DNA from: Saturnia japonica
Lineage: Eukaryota > Arthropoda > Insecta > Lepidoptera > Saturniidae
Length of the DNA stretch: 64,000 bases
Assembly: GCA_033032175.1 (NCBI GenBank)
Contig: CM065322.1
Coordinates: 3,658,001 to 3,722,000, forward strand
Reading direction: 5' to 3'
How positions within the stretch are numbered: the first letter of the stretch is position 1; the number at the start of each line of letters is the position of its first letter. Both the position numbers and the translations under genes were made by a program. This document shows, in pieces, positions 30,341 through 40,689 of this stretch. The notes beneath the pieces were generated by a model. That model ran no database searches, was not told the DNA's origin, and saw nothing but the letters and a program-made list of their open reading frames with translations.

Positions 30341-32195
30341 TGAGAGGCCTGAGGTTGGCGGCTTCGCGATCGAGACGCTGTAACGTCTCTACGAGCCGGG
30401 GAAAGGCAGCTATGGTTTCGACGAAACCGTACTGCTCCATATGAGCCTTGTATGCGAGGATTTCGCGTATCTCATGCTCACGAGTGAGCGATAACATAAG
30501 GTCATCCATTGTGGTGGCCCGGGACGCTGGAGCGCGTGGTGCTGGGGCGCGGGGCGCTGGAGCGCGGGGCGCGGGGATGTCCATAGCCATAAGGGGCTGT
30601 GGTTTGGGGGCCCATGCGTTCTGAGTCGAACGCACGGGTTTGGGCTGCACCTGGGGTGCGGGGGGGCCTACGGTCGCCTGAGTGCGGCGGGGGGCAGGGA
30701 GGGACGGAAAGACCTCTGGATTGAGCAGAGGTTGCTGCGCCCGGGACCCTGAGGCGGGGGGTGCCCGCTGAGGGGCAGCCTGCCCAGGGCGGCGGGGGTG
30801 CATGGTGTGCGGGGCCTTGGGGCATCCGCGATAGTTCGCAGGATGTCCCTCCTCCCTGCATAGTACGCAGCTCGGGGGGGTGTTAGAGTCACGCTGACGC
30901 GTGCACTCCCTGGTTGGGTGGTCTTCGAGGCACTTAACGCACCTCGGACGAAGGAAGCAGTTGCGGGCAGAGTGTCCGTACAACTGGCAGTTGTGGCATT
31001 GGGAGGGCTTCGAATTTTTGTATGGAGGCTCTACGGTTATTCCGGAGAGCTCGCATACAATTTCCAAATTGAATATTTTTTTGCCCTCAGGCGTTTTATC
31101 TAAAATTAACACGAGCATTGGAAGGGCTCGTTTCTCTTTATTGTACATCCGATGTACCTCTCGGATGGGGAATTTTTGGGCTTCTATGGAGGCAAAGACT
31201 TCCTCTGGTGATATCTCGACGGGGATACGCCGAAGCACAACCCGTAAGACACGCTCCTCTTCGAGGGCGTAAGTGTAGTAGGGAATGTTCCTACTACGGA
31301 GGAGGGTGGTCAATCTGCGATGGCAGTTTGACGTGCTCATCGTCAGGGAGATACCTGTCGCGGTATTACGGGCTTTGGTGTAGCCTATTTTTAGTGTTTT
31401 GAGCTCATTGGTGAGCTTTGTCCAGACAGTTTTGTCGTGGATAATTATCGGAGGGGGTTTTTGCTTTTTCCCGATGATCGGTTCGTCGGTATTGGAGGAG
31501 GGTGCGGGGGCGGCGGAGCCGTTCGTCGTTTTGGTTGTTTTAGCCGCGTTTTCCTCAACGGGGCTATCACGGGGCGCGCGTTTGCGGGATTTGACGACCG
31601 TGAATTCGTCATTTTCCGCGGTAGGTTCGGTCGGGATTAGGACCGGTTCTTGGAAGTGGAGCGAGAGTTCCATTTCCGAGGAAGGGGTTGGACTTAATGG
31701 GGCATCCATATCTGTTTCGGCTGGAAGGGCCGAAAAAGAGTTGGACACCGGTGTTGATTTTGTTGCCGCGGGGGCAACGGGTTTAGCGGGGCGGCCATAG
31801 GGACCGGGGGTAAAAGATCGCTGTTGCGATTTTGCTCGGGACTTAGGGGCGTGGCTCGCGCTTGCGAGGTTAGTGGGGTGGGGGTACTCGGTCGCAGGGA
31901 CCGAGGCGGGTCGCGTGAAGCCGGGTGGCGCGGCGGCGGGTGAGATCGCGGCGGAGGTGGAGGGGATGGCGTGCGCGGTAACGGCGCTCTGGTTGGCTGA
32001 CGGCGGACGTAGCGAGTCCGCCATCTGTGACCTACTTCTATACTCATTGCTGAGCTCGGGCATGTGGAGGGACATAAAATTAACTAGGCGCTGGTTTTCG
32101 GCTTCCAGCTGCCTAAAACGCGCTTCTAACTCGGCGTATTTTAATTCGGCCATCGCGGTGGCGGTTTGGAGGTCGGGGGAGTGAATTTTATTCAC
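30333..32195 (-). CDS. Jockey ORF1: gag-like nucleic-acid-binding protein
   Basis: 620 codons. An N-terminal helix (MAELKYAELEARFRQLEAEN) suggests a short coiled coil for multimerisation; a Pro/Ala-rich linker follows; residues about 300-400 form a PRE_C2HC-type domain (RVVLRRIPVEISPEEVFASI); then knuckles CHNCQLYGHSARNC, CVKCLEDHPTREC and CVLCREEGHPANYRGC. C-terminal APAPRAPAPRAPA repeats precede a last helix. It probably coats the element RNA. Start chosen at the first ATG of the frame; a second Met at residue 16 begins the helix. Confidence 0.9.
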   Translation of the reverse strand: MNKIHSPDLQTATAMAELKYAELEARFRQLEAENQRLVNFMSLHMPELSNEYRSRSQMADSLRPPSANQSAVTAHAIPSTSAAISPAAAPPGFTRPASVPATEYPHPTNLASASHAPKSRAKSQQRSFTPGPYGRPAKPVAPAATKSTPVSNSFSALPAETDMDAPLSPTPSSEMELSLHFQEPVLIPTEPTAENDEFTVVKSRKRAPRDSPVEENAAKTTKTTNGSAAPAPSSNTDEPIIGKKQKPPPIIIHDKTVWTKLTNELKTLKIGYTKARNTATGISLTMSTSNCHRRLTTLLRSRNIPYYTYALEEERVLRVVLRRIPVEISPEEVFASIEAQKFPIREVHRMYNKEKRALPMLVLILDKTPEGKKIFNLEIVCELSGITVEPPYKNSKPSQCHNCQLYGHSARNCFLRPRCVKCLEDHPTRECTRQRDSNTPPSCVLCREEGHPANYRGCPKAPHTMHPRRPGQAAPQRAPPASGSRAQQPLLNPEVFPSLPAPRRTQATVGPPAPQVQPKPVRSTQNAWAPKPQPLMAMDIPAPRAPAPRAPAPRAPASRATTMDDLMLSLTREHEIREILAYKAHMEQYGFVETIAAFPRLVETLQRLDREAANLRPLNG

Positions 32196-32956
32196 CTCCC
32201 TGCCTGGAGGGCAGGGGGGTACGCCGAATGAATTTAACGGGCTATCCGAGCCCGGAGCAATGAGACCTGTGTGTCACGGTGTAATGAAACACAGGAAAGG
32301 ACCTATCGTTTCCCTAGGGGAGTCCCTAGCAGTCTTGTGGCAGAGGACGCAGGCCGGTATATACCGTGGCTCCGCCCAAACAACCACAAGGATGGATGGT
32401 AAGGATAGGAAGGGTTGGGTAGGAGACACCTGGGGCTTAACTATGCAAAAAGGCAAAGGCTAAGATTCCCAGGCCCGTCCGAGTTATCGTTTACCTCAGA
32501 AGGAAGTAACCGGAGAGCGCTCGGGTCACGCCCCGTTCGTCTTCGTTAGCACCGTTAGGTATCCGACGAACGACCACTAAACCGTGGATTTGCGTGTCTT
32601 TTGAAACAGGATTTCGCGCTGAAAAGCGCGTTTATTATCGTACTGAAAAGTACGGTTTTTTCGTGTGCACCGAAGTGCTACACGAAATGTGCGAGCGAGA
32701 CGGCGCTATGCGCGCAACGAGTACCTAGATACTCGCTACACAACAATACACCGACCTCGCTATAAGACGCGGTATGAAAAGCTTAAAAAACTAGCTTAGA
32801 ACTGTGTACTCTGAACCGGCAGGCCTAGGACCGGGTCCGTGGATCAGGGTAAACAAGTTTGTACACTAGTTTAAGCAGAGCGCGAAATTCAGAGAGCGAT
32901 CGAGAGCGCGAGCGGACACGTCCGTTCACGTCAGCGGTCGAAATCGGAATCCCGTC
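32196..32956 (-). promoter_or_regulatory. Jockey copy D 5' UTR and internal promoter region
   Basis: 761 bp upstream of ORF1, GC-rich with inverted stretches (e.g. cgcgctgaaaagcgcg, 32612-32627, and gtactgaaaagtac, 32640-32653). On the minus strand GGACGTG lies at +34 from the element's first base and resembles the downstream promoter element used by Drosophila Jockey-type elements near +28; this is only suggestive. Confidence 0.55.
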
Positions 32957-33005
32957 GAATTGGTACCGCGGAGCGCGGCCTTTTATGGCGCTCGACGGGG
33001 CGGCT
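32957..33005 (-). promoter_or_regulatory. BEL LTR TATA box abutting the Jockey 5' end
   Basis: The minus strand reads CCATAAAAGG (32979-32988) and then GCGGTACCAATTC up to the first Jockey base at 32956, which is 30 nt from the first A of ATAAAA. That is the normal TATA-to-start distance, so the LTR promoter is placed to start transcription at the 5' end of copy D. Confidence 0.6.
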
Positions 33006-33305
33006 AAGCGGGTCTTGTTGGAGGGGCGACAGTGCGGCGTGAGTACGAAGTCCCCTCCATGGCAAAATGTGTTTCTTATTATCTATATCTCTATTGGTTA
33101 TACAAAACTATATTTGTGTGTTGAAACTAAAAGGTTTTCTAATAATTTAACAATAACTTAAAAACAATACATATAAAGGCTATAAATATGATATAAACTA
33201 AACATATAGTGCATCTCGCTCGCACTTGTGACGCGATCTTGCTCTTGTGGCAGGCCACGCCTACTGCAGTGTTTGCGCTGTTTTCCTGCTATCCTGCACA
33301 TTTAG

Positions 33306-36300
33306 AAATCATAAAAAAAAAACTTTAAAATGAATGAAAATGAAAAATAATAAACAAACGCGTGCGGACTTGTGGGCGCACCACAGGTGCTTTATATTTT
33401 TGTTGTTTTAGAACCCTATTTAGGTACATACCCACCATATAAAAAATTTGCACGTTAATATTTTTGTGATCGTACATCTTTTTAAAGTTGCATTGCATTG
33501 CAAATGTAAAAGGTCCTTCATAGAATGTGTGAAGAGTCAGTTGAGTAAGCAGGCATTACAAACATCAACAAAAGACAGTAGATTACTCAACTCAAATGTT
33601 TTTTTTTAAATGAATATTCAGCCATTACTTCTTTGCTTATGAAACTATTTAGATGATTCTTTTTTGTTGGATACGGGATACCTCAAAAGTGGGCCCAATT
33701 CAATTTAATTGGCATTGGTTCTTCAACTTTGAAGATATATACGAGCTCTGCACGATCATTGAAAAATTATGGAGAAAAATTGTCTTGTTACTCTGGTACC
33801 ATACTTTCCATTAGGTGCAGTCATAAGAACATTTTTTATACATATCGTCTTACTAACCATTTATAATGAAGTTATAATAATCAAAATTATCTTCGCAATT
33901 ACCTCAGTGACACTATGTTTCGGATCAGATATTGTAAAATTTCTTCCCAATATAAATACGGAGTATAGATTTAACAAAATGGCCGTAAGATCTAATTTTA
34001 TACTTCATCATTCCTTTTCAACCGGCTGCCACACAAGGCAATTCATTCCAATCCTCTGGGAAAGTAACTAATTTAGCAATAATAATATCAGCCCGTAAAT
34101 GTCATACTGTTGGGCAAAATCCTCGTCTCAATCATACAGATCTAATCACACGCGATGGCCTCCAGCTTTACAGTATCCTCCATCTCTGCACGAAGAAAAA
34201 GTTATCTGCGTAATATCTGTGCAGTACTGTGAAGCTATAGAACTGGGTGCTCCATTCTTCCTACAAAGAGGGTCCTTCAAACATAACGTAAAGGGACATT
34301 TGATCACGCTGGCATAACAGCAACGAATGGTGATGGATTGTAGATATTTCAGTGGTCGCCGATGTTATTAGATTGCGTGCGTAACATCAGGTAAGAGCGT
34401 CGCCAAGAAGGGGCAAGAAAGGCAGCTGCCTCACTACAGACCAATGTCTTTAGTCCACTCATTTGCTTGATGCAAGACTCGCAAATGTAAGCTCGAATGA
34501 ATTCACTTATTCCATTCCAAGTATTTCGTCTGTGCGCTATCGTTTAGCAGCCTTAGAATATTAAAAACCTGATTAAGTTAATTAAAACACACATTTTTCG
34601 AGGGTTTTTTGTATGTAACTCTGTAAACTAAACTTTAAAACTTTGTAAACTGTAAACTTTATGTATTTAGTATAGATTAAAATTACATTCCCACTATGCA
34701 ATACTGTAATATTATTAAGATTATAATATAATATGTTATACAGAGTGTTCTAAGTGCAATGTATAATATCTATAAATGTATGTTTTATTCAAATTGTTAT
34801 TGTAATCGTGCTAATATTATTAAAATGACATATTACATAAAGTGCTTCAACTAAAATATTGGTTACAGGTATTTTCTAGATTTCAAATTGTAATAACAAA
34901 TACAACATGCACTTCATCAGCCATCATTATTATTGATGTATACTTATTGTATTTTTAAGTAGTTTATAATTTAGTTATATTTTCACTATTTATCATTTTT
35001 ATATTATTATTATAATTATAATAAAAACAATAAACTCGCTAACTGTGAGTTACACAAAGTTTAAAGCAGCTAGAAGGGCAATGGAGAGATTTATACTTGT
35101 ATTTTCTCTGCGTGATGAATTCGGAAATGGGGAACTCTCCGTCAGAAATGTGGAAATTTATAGAAACACATAAGTGGTCATGAGCGGCTAGCTGATGGGT
35201 CCGAAGGGTACTCAAGTGATTTAGTAATTTTGCCGAGCTAGTATAAAAAGAGCTTGTCTGGCAGATGTTATTCTGCCCTTTCCGATATTTAATAGTTCAA
35301 TCACAACACCATCTAGCTGTAAAAGCTGACTGAGGACCTGTAAATGTGACGGGCCCTTATGGCTAACAGTACAGTCAGTTCGAAAAAAAAAACAGCATTA
35401 TCAATCGGTTGATGTTGATATGGTTGATTGCATGATCAATGGATGTTTTACGATGAAACAAAATATATTATATAAATATGAGCTCAATCAGTAAAGTCAT
35501 TGAAAAGTTACACGATCAGTAACAGACACGCAAAAGATTTATATATATATACTACATATACCACTTGCAACTTTTCGCACTTTCGTATAGGTTAGTTGCA
35601 TTAAAATATTAATAACGTTAAAACATAGCCTATAACTAACTACCCATCAGCTTGAACGTAGCTTTGTATGAGAGAAAGAATTTGAAGAGTCACATCAGCA
35701 GTTTCAAATTTTACATCCTACAAACATATTTTCAAACACTTCTTGATCTAATAAATATGAGCAATTAGCATTATTTTCTAAACTGTTCTAGTTGAAGCCT
35801 ATCATAATTATTTACATAATGTATTATGCGCATTAGCAATACCTACCCAAGTCGTCTAGATAGCACTAACAAGTCCTTTTCAAACCAATTTCCGCAAATT
35901 GCCGTGAGGTTCAGCTAAACTGAGTTACAAAAACTCGTTAGCTCAATGCGGGAACTTGAAACGTTGAATATTTAGAACGTAGGTAACTAAACCAAATATT
36001 AATGTACTCGTTTCTATTATTGACGCGTGAGATAAGTTAGTCATATATGTTCCTACTTATAGCTAAATCTTTAAAGAAATTTACCTAAAATGTTGATAAC
36101 TATTCATTTTCTTTTCTGAAGCTTACATTGTAATCTTTTGAGTACCTACATGACGCTTACTAAAATTTCATCACATGAGTATTTCAATTTAAGTGTAAAT
36201 TAATATGTAAGTTATTTCTAGACTTGATGGAATTAGAAAACAAATCATACGGTATTGTTTCTTTCCTGACAAATATTGCATTGTAATTATTTGAATAGAT

Positions 36301-36501
36301 GTAAAGTATAACAATTTAATGCAACTACAATATGCTGTAAGTACTGAATGTGATACAATTTGATTAAATTGTAATCATTTGAATAAACATTACTTACTAA
36401 AATTGTTAGACTATATATTCAATTAAGGTAAAACCGAACGCAAATTAGTATATTATCTACGATATCTATACTTTTACTTCTAGTTAACTTCTATATATAT
36501 T
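33306..36501. other. intergenic sequence with dispersed repeats
   Basis: No gene is supported. 33600-33740 inversely matches repeat sequence at 3870-3985 (cattacttctttgcttatga). A 100-codon hydrophobic frame at 33769-34071 has no motif and lacks splice context. 34380-34560 is GC-richer without recognisable content. Confidence 0.4.
34560..35245 (+). repeat. dispersed repeat, uninterrupted copy (empty site)
   Basis: Matches 41720-42620 in order (actatgcaatactgtaatat, tctaagtgcaatgtataata, attacataaagtgcttcaac, gatgaattcggaaat, gcggctagctgatgggt). At 34810-34823 it carries gctaatattattaa where the other copy holds a 365 bp insertion, so it serves as that insertion's empty site. Confidence 0.7.
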
Positions 36502-37240
36502 AGATCCTTACTTAAGAAATTAGCATTTTATATGGAAAAAAGGAAAAAAATATTATGAAATTATACATTTAATCATTCGAAGTATGTACCATTGTTGTCT
36601 ATGCACTTTCGCCATTTTAGAGGTACTTCATTGATACCATTTCTGAAAAATTGTGGGAGTTCGAATCAAAAAAATCTCTGAAGGCGGTTTGGACAACCTC
36701 ATCGTAATTGAACTTTTTTCGTTGCAAGAAATTGTCCAAATTCCGAAAAAAAAGTGGTAATCTGTTGGAGCAAGGTCCGGTGAGTATGGCGTGTGTCAGA
36801 GATATTCCAACCGCAGTTCCTCTAATTTAGCGATCATCTATCGTGAAGTATTGGGTCTAGCGTTGTCTTGAAGCAGCAGTGGGCTTGTAGCCTGTCTCGG
36901 TTGTTTAACGGCTAACTATTCCATCATGGTTTGCAACTGTTGATAATACAGATCTGCCGTTATCGTTTGGCCAGATGTAGGGAAGCTGTAGTGTATTATA
37001 CCAGCACTGATCCACCAAACACTCATCAGTACATTTTTCTGAGTCAACTTTCGCTTGGGAGAGGATTTGGCCAGTTCTACTGAGTTCAACCACTGTGATG
37101 AGCGTTTCCGATTGTCATGAAGGATCCATTTTTCGTCGTTATTGTGACGGATAAGTAATGTAACTTAGCACTCAATGCGTGTTTGCTCAATGCGTGTTTG
37201 TTAGTGTGCTTCAGTCAATTCATGCGGTACCAATTTCTCG
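36502..37240 (-). mobile_element. mariner-like element remnant, second copy
   Basis: Related to 9111-9893: same left terminal sequence (AGATCCTTACTTAAG) and same following cattcgaagtatgtaccatt. Minus-strand frame 36905-37093 gives IWPNDNGRSVLSTVANHDG-like sequence from the catalytic region, preceded by VELSRTGQILSQAKVDSEK. Degenerate with stops and frameshifts; the other terminus is not clear. Confidence 0.7.
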
Positions 37241-37930
37241 AGCTTTTTCACTTTTCCAATTTTGCATTACCAAAATTTTTTTGATTCGCGGGGTCTAATA
37301 TTTTAAATTGCTTGAACTATCCGCTTTTGTAATATAAATATGGTATTTACCTCAGCTGCTGAACCCCATATCAAAATACCGGAAGACATTAAGCTATGAA
37401 AATAGACTAACCTAGTAGTGGTAATATCTGTTAACTGCGAATGCTACTGCTTCCCCAAGCAATCAAGTGTACTGCACCCAAGTAATCAAGTGTAATACCC
37501 AAGAATATAGTATCATCAACTAAGCCTACTAAATTCCCTTCTATCTTGATACTACTATCAACACGTCGAACATCGGGCAAGGCAAATCTCATACATTTAG
37601 TTTTGTTTCCATTTAGCAGTAATTAAAGTATTGTTTAATTGCCTAACATCTATTCTTTTCACTTTGAATATAAGTGCGTACGTTTGAGATTTCACACTCC
37701 CCGAAAAAATTAAATAGATTTATTACTACAGTAGTGATTTAGTATGTAAGGTGATGAAATCTTGCATCCTACAGTTTGGTAGCAGATACTGTTGTATTTG
37801 CGCTATACATATTTCTAGTTATAGTAGTTGTACTAGCTAGTTGTCTATTAGTAGTTATTTAGTATATTTGACTAGACTGCATGCAATTTTATTTCTTAAA
37901 AAATAATTATAATAAATATTAATATTTCAG
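37241..37930. other. intergenic sequence upstream of Gr-B exon 2
   Basis: No gene supported. A degenerate block at 37330-37640 (cccatatcaaaataccggaa) looks like a decayed LINE but is too damaged to place. Confidence 0.3.
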
Positions 37931-38005
37931 GAGATCGTAGCATTGATTGCCAGTCTACCAAAATCCATTATTCTAATGTACAAATTTATTGAACATGTCA
38001 ATTTG
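37931..38005 (+). pseudogene. Gr-B exon 2 candidate
   Basis: A 25-codon open segment between an aatatttcag acceptor and a GTGAGT donor, phase 0 at both ends, reading LPKSIILMYKFIEHVNL at its end. Size and phase match exon 2 of Gr-A (78 nt, 0/0), and a Gr last exon follows on the same strand at 40501. Sequence similarity to Gr-A exon 2 is weak, so the call rests on architecture and position. Confidence 0.45.
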
Positions 38006-38194
38006 GTGAGTAGAAAATATTGGTGTGTAGAGTCCATTATTATATTGAGGTCAATTTGTGCAAGTATTATTGATTGAGCTATTAATATATGTAATAATAG
38101 TCTTAACTGAGAAAATAACATTATGGAGTTTTTTTATGCTGATTACAATTGTATTACATTCAAGGCATCAATATCTATTCTCCTATGCCGCTTT

Positions 38195-38345
38195 CACCTT
38201 GTAAAAGTAACACAATGAGGCCGACAAGAAAAATAATCGCATAATCCGGGGTACGGCAGAGCCTCCGCCAAGTCGAGCGCAAGGCACGGCCGTACATTCT
38301 TTTCTCGAAGCGACTTACGGCAGTTTTGACCCCCTCTGTGACTTC
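38195..38345 (-). pseudogene. unidentified exon-like coding patch with a membrane segment
   Basis: A GC-rich patch in AT-rich surroundings, open on the minus strand for about 56 codons: KTAVSRFEKRMYGRALRST, then LCRTPDYAIIFLVGLIVLLL, a basic juxtamembrane part followed by one strong hydrophobic segment. Candidate borders are CACAG before GGGGGTC and TTACAAG with GTGAAA after. I do not recognise the family. It could be an exon of a host gene, a captured fragment or chance. Confidence 0.33.
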
Positions 38346-38399
38346 GTTGTGAATAAAGCAAGAAGTTTAAATTTTTAGAGATCAGGAGGACGTACAATA

Positions 38400-39370
38400 A
38401 TAGGCTATATTGCCAATTTACTTAATAATTGTACCTTATAATTTACGAATTATTGCGAGTCTCTAATTTTGTCACTGACACACTGACTGATCATCAAAAT
38501 TCTAAGATACTTCTAGCAGTTTTAAAAACTTCAAATTTTTAATTTCAGTTAACGTTTAGCTTATAAAGGATAAAAAATTAAAAATCTCCAAATTTCATTA
38601 ATTATTCAATTAAAAATATTAATTATTTAAAAATTACGTTCAACTAACGCATCTGACTTGACCACATGTTTGGTTTACGCGGTTGGATGGGGGTAGCCCT
38701 TGGCGATACTAGCGGGAGGGACTGCGGGCGGAAAGGAATGCAGTCACTAAATCAAGTCTGCTGAAAACTATCACCTATGATTCTGTATCCGAAGTTAAAG
38801 CGGCCGCCGCTTTTTGTAGTTGGCTATAAGAAAATCAGTACGATTCGATACGAGTAGTATGATACGGACACTATAAATGTTTGATAGGTAATAGTGATTA
38901 GGTAACAATTTATAACAAAGTTGTTAAATAGCTGCTTCCATAGACACTAACTAAAATAACTAATTTGGTTTTACATGACATCTCACATCTTTTGATGGGA
39001 TAGGTTCAAAATGAAATGAAATATTTTATCAGTATCTTTATATTTAAACAGGTTACATTGAGCATAAACACATAGTCCACCCAGTAGACCCACACCTGCA
39101 GTGAATCTTAGCTTTTATGGTCCATATACAAAAAACTATAGTGTAATATAATCACTTATGAAAATAAAAATGTGCATACATTACGGGAACCTACATGTCT
39201 TTTTTAATTTGTTAGACGTTTTGACTAAAAATTTTCTTTTTAATTTCAATTCCAACATTGATTTATTTAAAAAAGAAAAACGATTACATTCAGAAAGGTC
39301 AAAAATGAAGCATGCGGTGGTGGCCTTAATAGCCTAATGCACCGAGATATCTTTATTTCTTGTTTATAAA
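38400..39370. other. intergenic sequence
   Basis: No gene supported. A GC-rich patch at 38670-38815 contains AAAGCGGCCGCCGCTTT, a near palindrome, and no long frame. The ggtggtggccttaat motif near 39320 recurs near 14820, marking an old dispersed repeat. Confidence 0.35.
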
Positions 39371-39430
39371 CTAGCTTTGCTCGCGGCTGCGCTCGCGTAT
39401 ACTACAGAATTATTTGGCATAATGTATTTG
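39371..39430 (-). repeat. Helitron-like 3' terminus
   Basis: The minus strand ends GCAGCCGCGAGCAAAGCTAG followed by T, a GC hairpin and CTRR end as in the other Helitrons here. The 5' end to the right was not found. Confidence 0.45.
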
Positions 39431-40500
39431 TTACACTTGATATTGGCAAAATTGCGTACATAGTCCAAATTAAAAAATAAAATAAATTAAAATAAAACTG
39501 TGTAAGCATTATCAAATAAAGTATTATTTAGAAAAATATTTGCAAAATATATTTTTACTAGTTCTATTAAATGATTTAAAAGATTCTTAAATATCTCATG
39601 ACTTATGAATAAGACAAAGATAGCAGTTTCACAAAAAGCATATCCCTTACGTTGAAATAATAAATAAACCGGTACCTTTCACTAGTCGTTATAATTATAG
39701 ATGAAAACTACGGATCATGACGTAAGTTGCAGTAATAAAAATCAAGTAATCAAATGTGACTTAATAAGTAATATATTTCATACTAATAAAATTAATAATT
39801 ACTATCTAATCAACCTGAGTACCCTACATAATAGACCAGTTGACCTTTTTTAAAAATAGGTCATAAATTATTAATGATTGTCCGATTAGATGAAAAAATT
39901 TAATACCATATTTTTAGGGCCTAGAAAACCGTAAAACTTTATTTTAAAAGTTTACTTTTCCTAAACAGGGTAAAAACGCTGTTAGCTATAATAGTATGTA
40001 TATTATTATCCCTGCTGTGACGTCACACGGGTGGAAAACAAACATTTGAAAAAATCTCGATACGTTTTATATCATAGATTTCAATGTCACAGCACAGACT
40101 ATATAGCGAATTTCGCTTGTATATGATCCGACATTAAATTTTCTTAGAGTTCTATGACATCACAATACGGACGACAGCGTATTCAGAGTTTAAAGAAAAC
40201 ACCCAATTTTTGAACTGAAAATATGTTAAATAATTAATTAAATATTATTGAAAATATCTAACTTTTAATATCTGGAATCGATTAATATTAATTTCCTAAG
40301 TTAAATACTACAGAAAAAAAAATATTGCGCCAAATTGGATTTGAGTCAAGTAGTATTTATTGTTCGTTATGCGACTTGTGTGTATGTCCCTAGAGTTACC
40401 TCCCAAATTATGGCTCGAGTAGGAAATCGAAGCACGCTACCACAGGAGGTAGAACTACTTATTTCTGTAAACCTAATTAATTTACAATATTTGATAGCAG

Positions 40501-40674
40501 ACGGATCACTCCGGTTTGAGTTGGAAAGGATGCTAAAGTATATATATCGCGTCGTCCTTTCACATATTCCATATGTCGGGTTATTCCGTTTGATATCTAT
40601 CTGCCCATTGGCCTTCTCAGTTTAGCACTACATACGTTATTGTAATAATACAGATAAGAAATTTTAGTTTTTAA
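40501..40674 (+). pseudogene. Gr-B last exon, frameshifted gustatory receptor pseudogene
   Basis: After a ttgatagcag acceptor the exon opens DGSLRFELERMLKYI in the phase used by Gr-C (DESLRFELEIAL). A 2-base TA gain in a tatatata run then moves the frame; RRPFTYSICRVIPFDIYLPI continues in a second frame, and STTYVIVIIQIRNF, the TYxxxxxQ signature, in a third. Length is 174 nt against 173 in Gr-A and Gr-C. Two indels make it a pseudogene. A possible exon 3 trace lies at 40350-40460 (YATCVYVPRVTSQIMA) but is not certain. Confidence 0.78.
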
Positions 40675-40689
40675 TTTAATACTAAAATT

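Larger units (their letters stand above)
26877..32956 (-). mobile_element. Jockey copy D, full-length non-LTR retrotransposon
   Basis: 6,080 bp with 28-nt poly(A), 3' UTR of about 530 bp, overlapping ORF2 and ORF1 both open, and a ~760 bp 5' UTR. Flanked by an 11 bp GAATTGGTACC duplication. Motifs place it in the Jockey clade: PRE_C2HC-type region and CCHC knuckles in ORF1, an exonuclease-like endonuclease and RT in ORF2, no RNase H seen. It has the features needed for autonomous mobility, although activity cannot be judged from sequence. Confidence 0.92.
18641..33300 (-). mobile_element. BEL/Pao LTR retrotransposon, internally deleted, with nested Jockey elements
   Basis: Minus-strand element bounded by two LTRs (18641-21405 and 25860-33300 as interrupted by insertions) that begin TGTGCAGG and end CCGCACA, flanked by the 5 bp duplication TTTAG (18636-18640 and 33301-33305). 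The internal region (21406-25859) encodes gag, a CCHC knuckle, a DUF1758-type protease, RT and part of RNase H, then jumps to the C-terminal end of the DUF5641 region; the integrase core is missing. A purine run (GGCGGGAGAAA) abuts the 3' LTR as polypurine tract. Frameshifts in gag and the deletion make it non-autonomous. The two LTRs differ at only about four positions over 340 bp of the U3 part, suggesting a young insertion. Confidence 0.9.
25860..33300 (-). repeat. BEL 5' LTR, split by two Jockey insertions
   Basis: R/U5 part 25860-26182 and U3 part 32957-33300; the rest is Jockey DNA. Compared with the other LTR it has lost a few bases (gaatgactgaattgg reads gaatttgg), removing the TCAGT initiator. 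The TATA box CATAAAAGG is at 32979-32987 (minus strand). Confidence 0.85.

Noticed and set aside
31399..31800. 133-codon plus-strand ORF
   Set aside because: Antisense shadow of Jockey ORF1, which has the real zinc-knuckle motifs.
33769..34071. Gr-B exon 1 candidate
   Set aside because: Hydrophobic, but no alignable Gr motif and no donor in phase 0 at its end.
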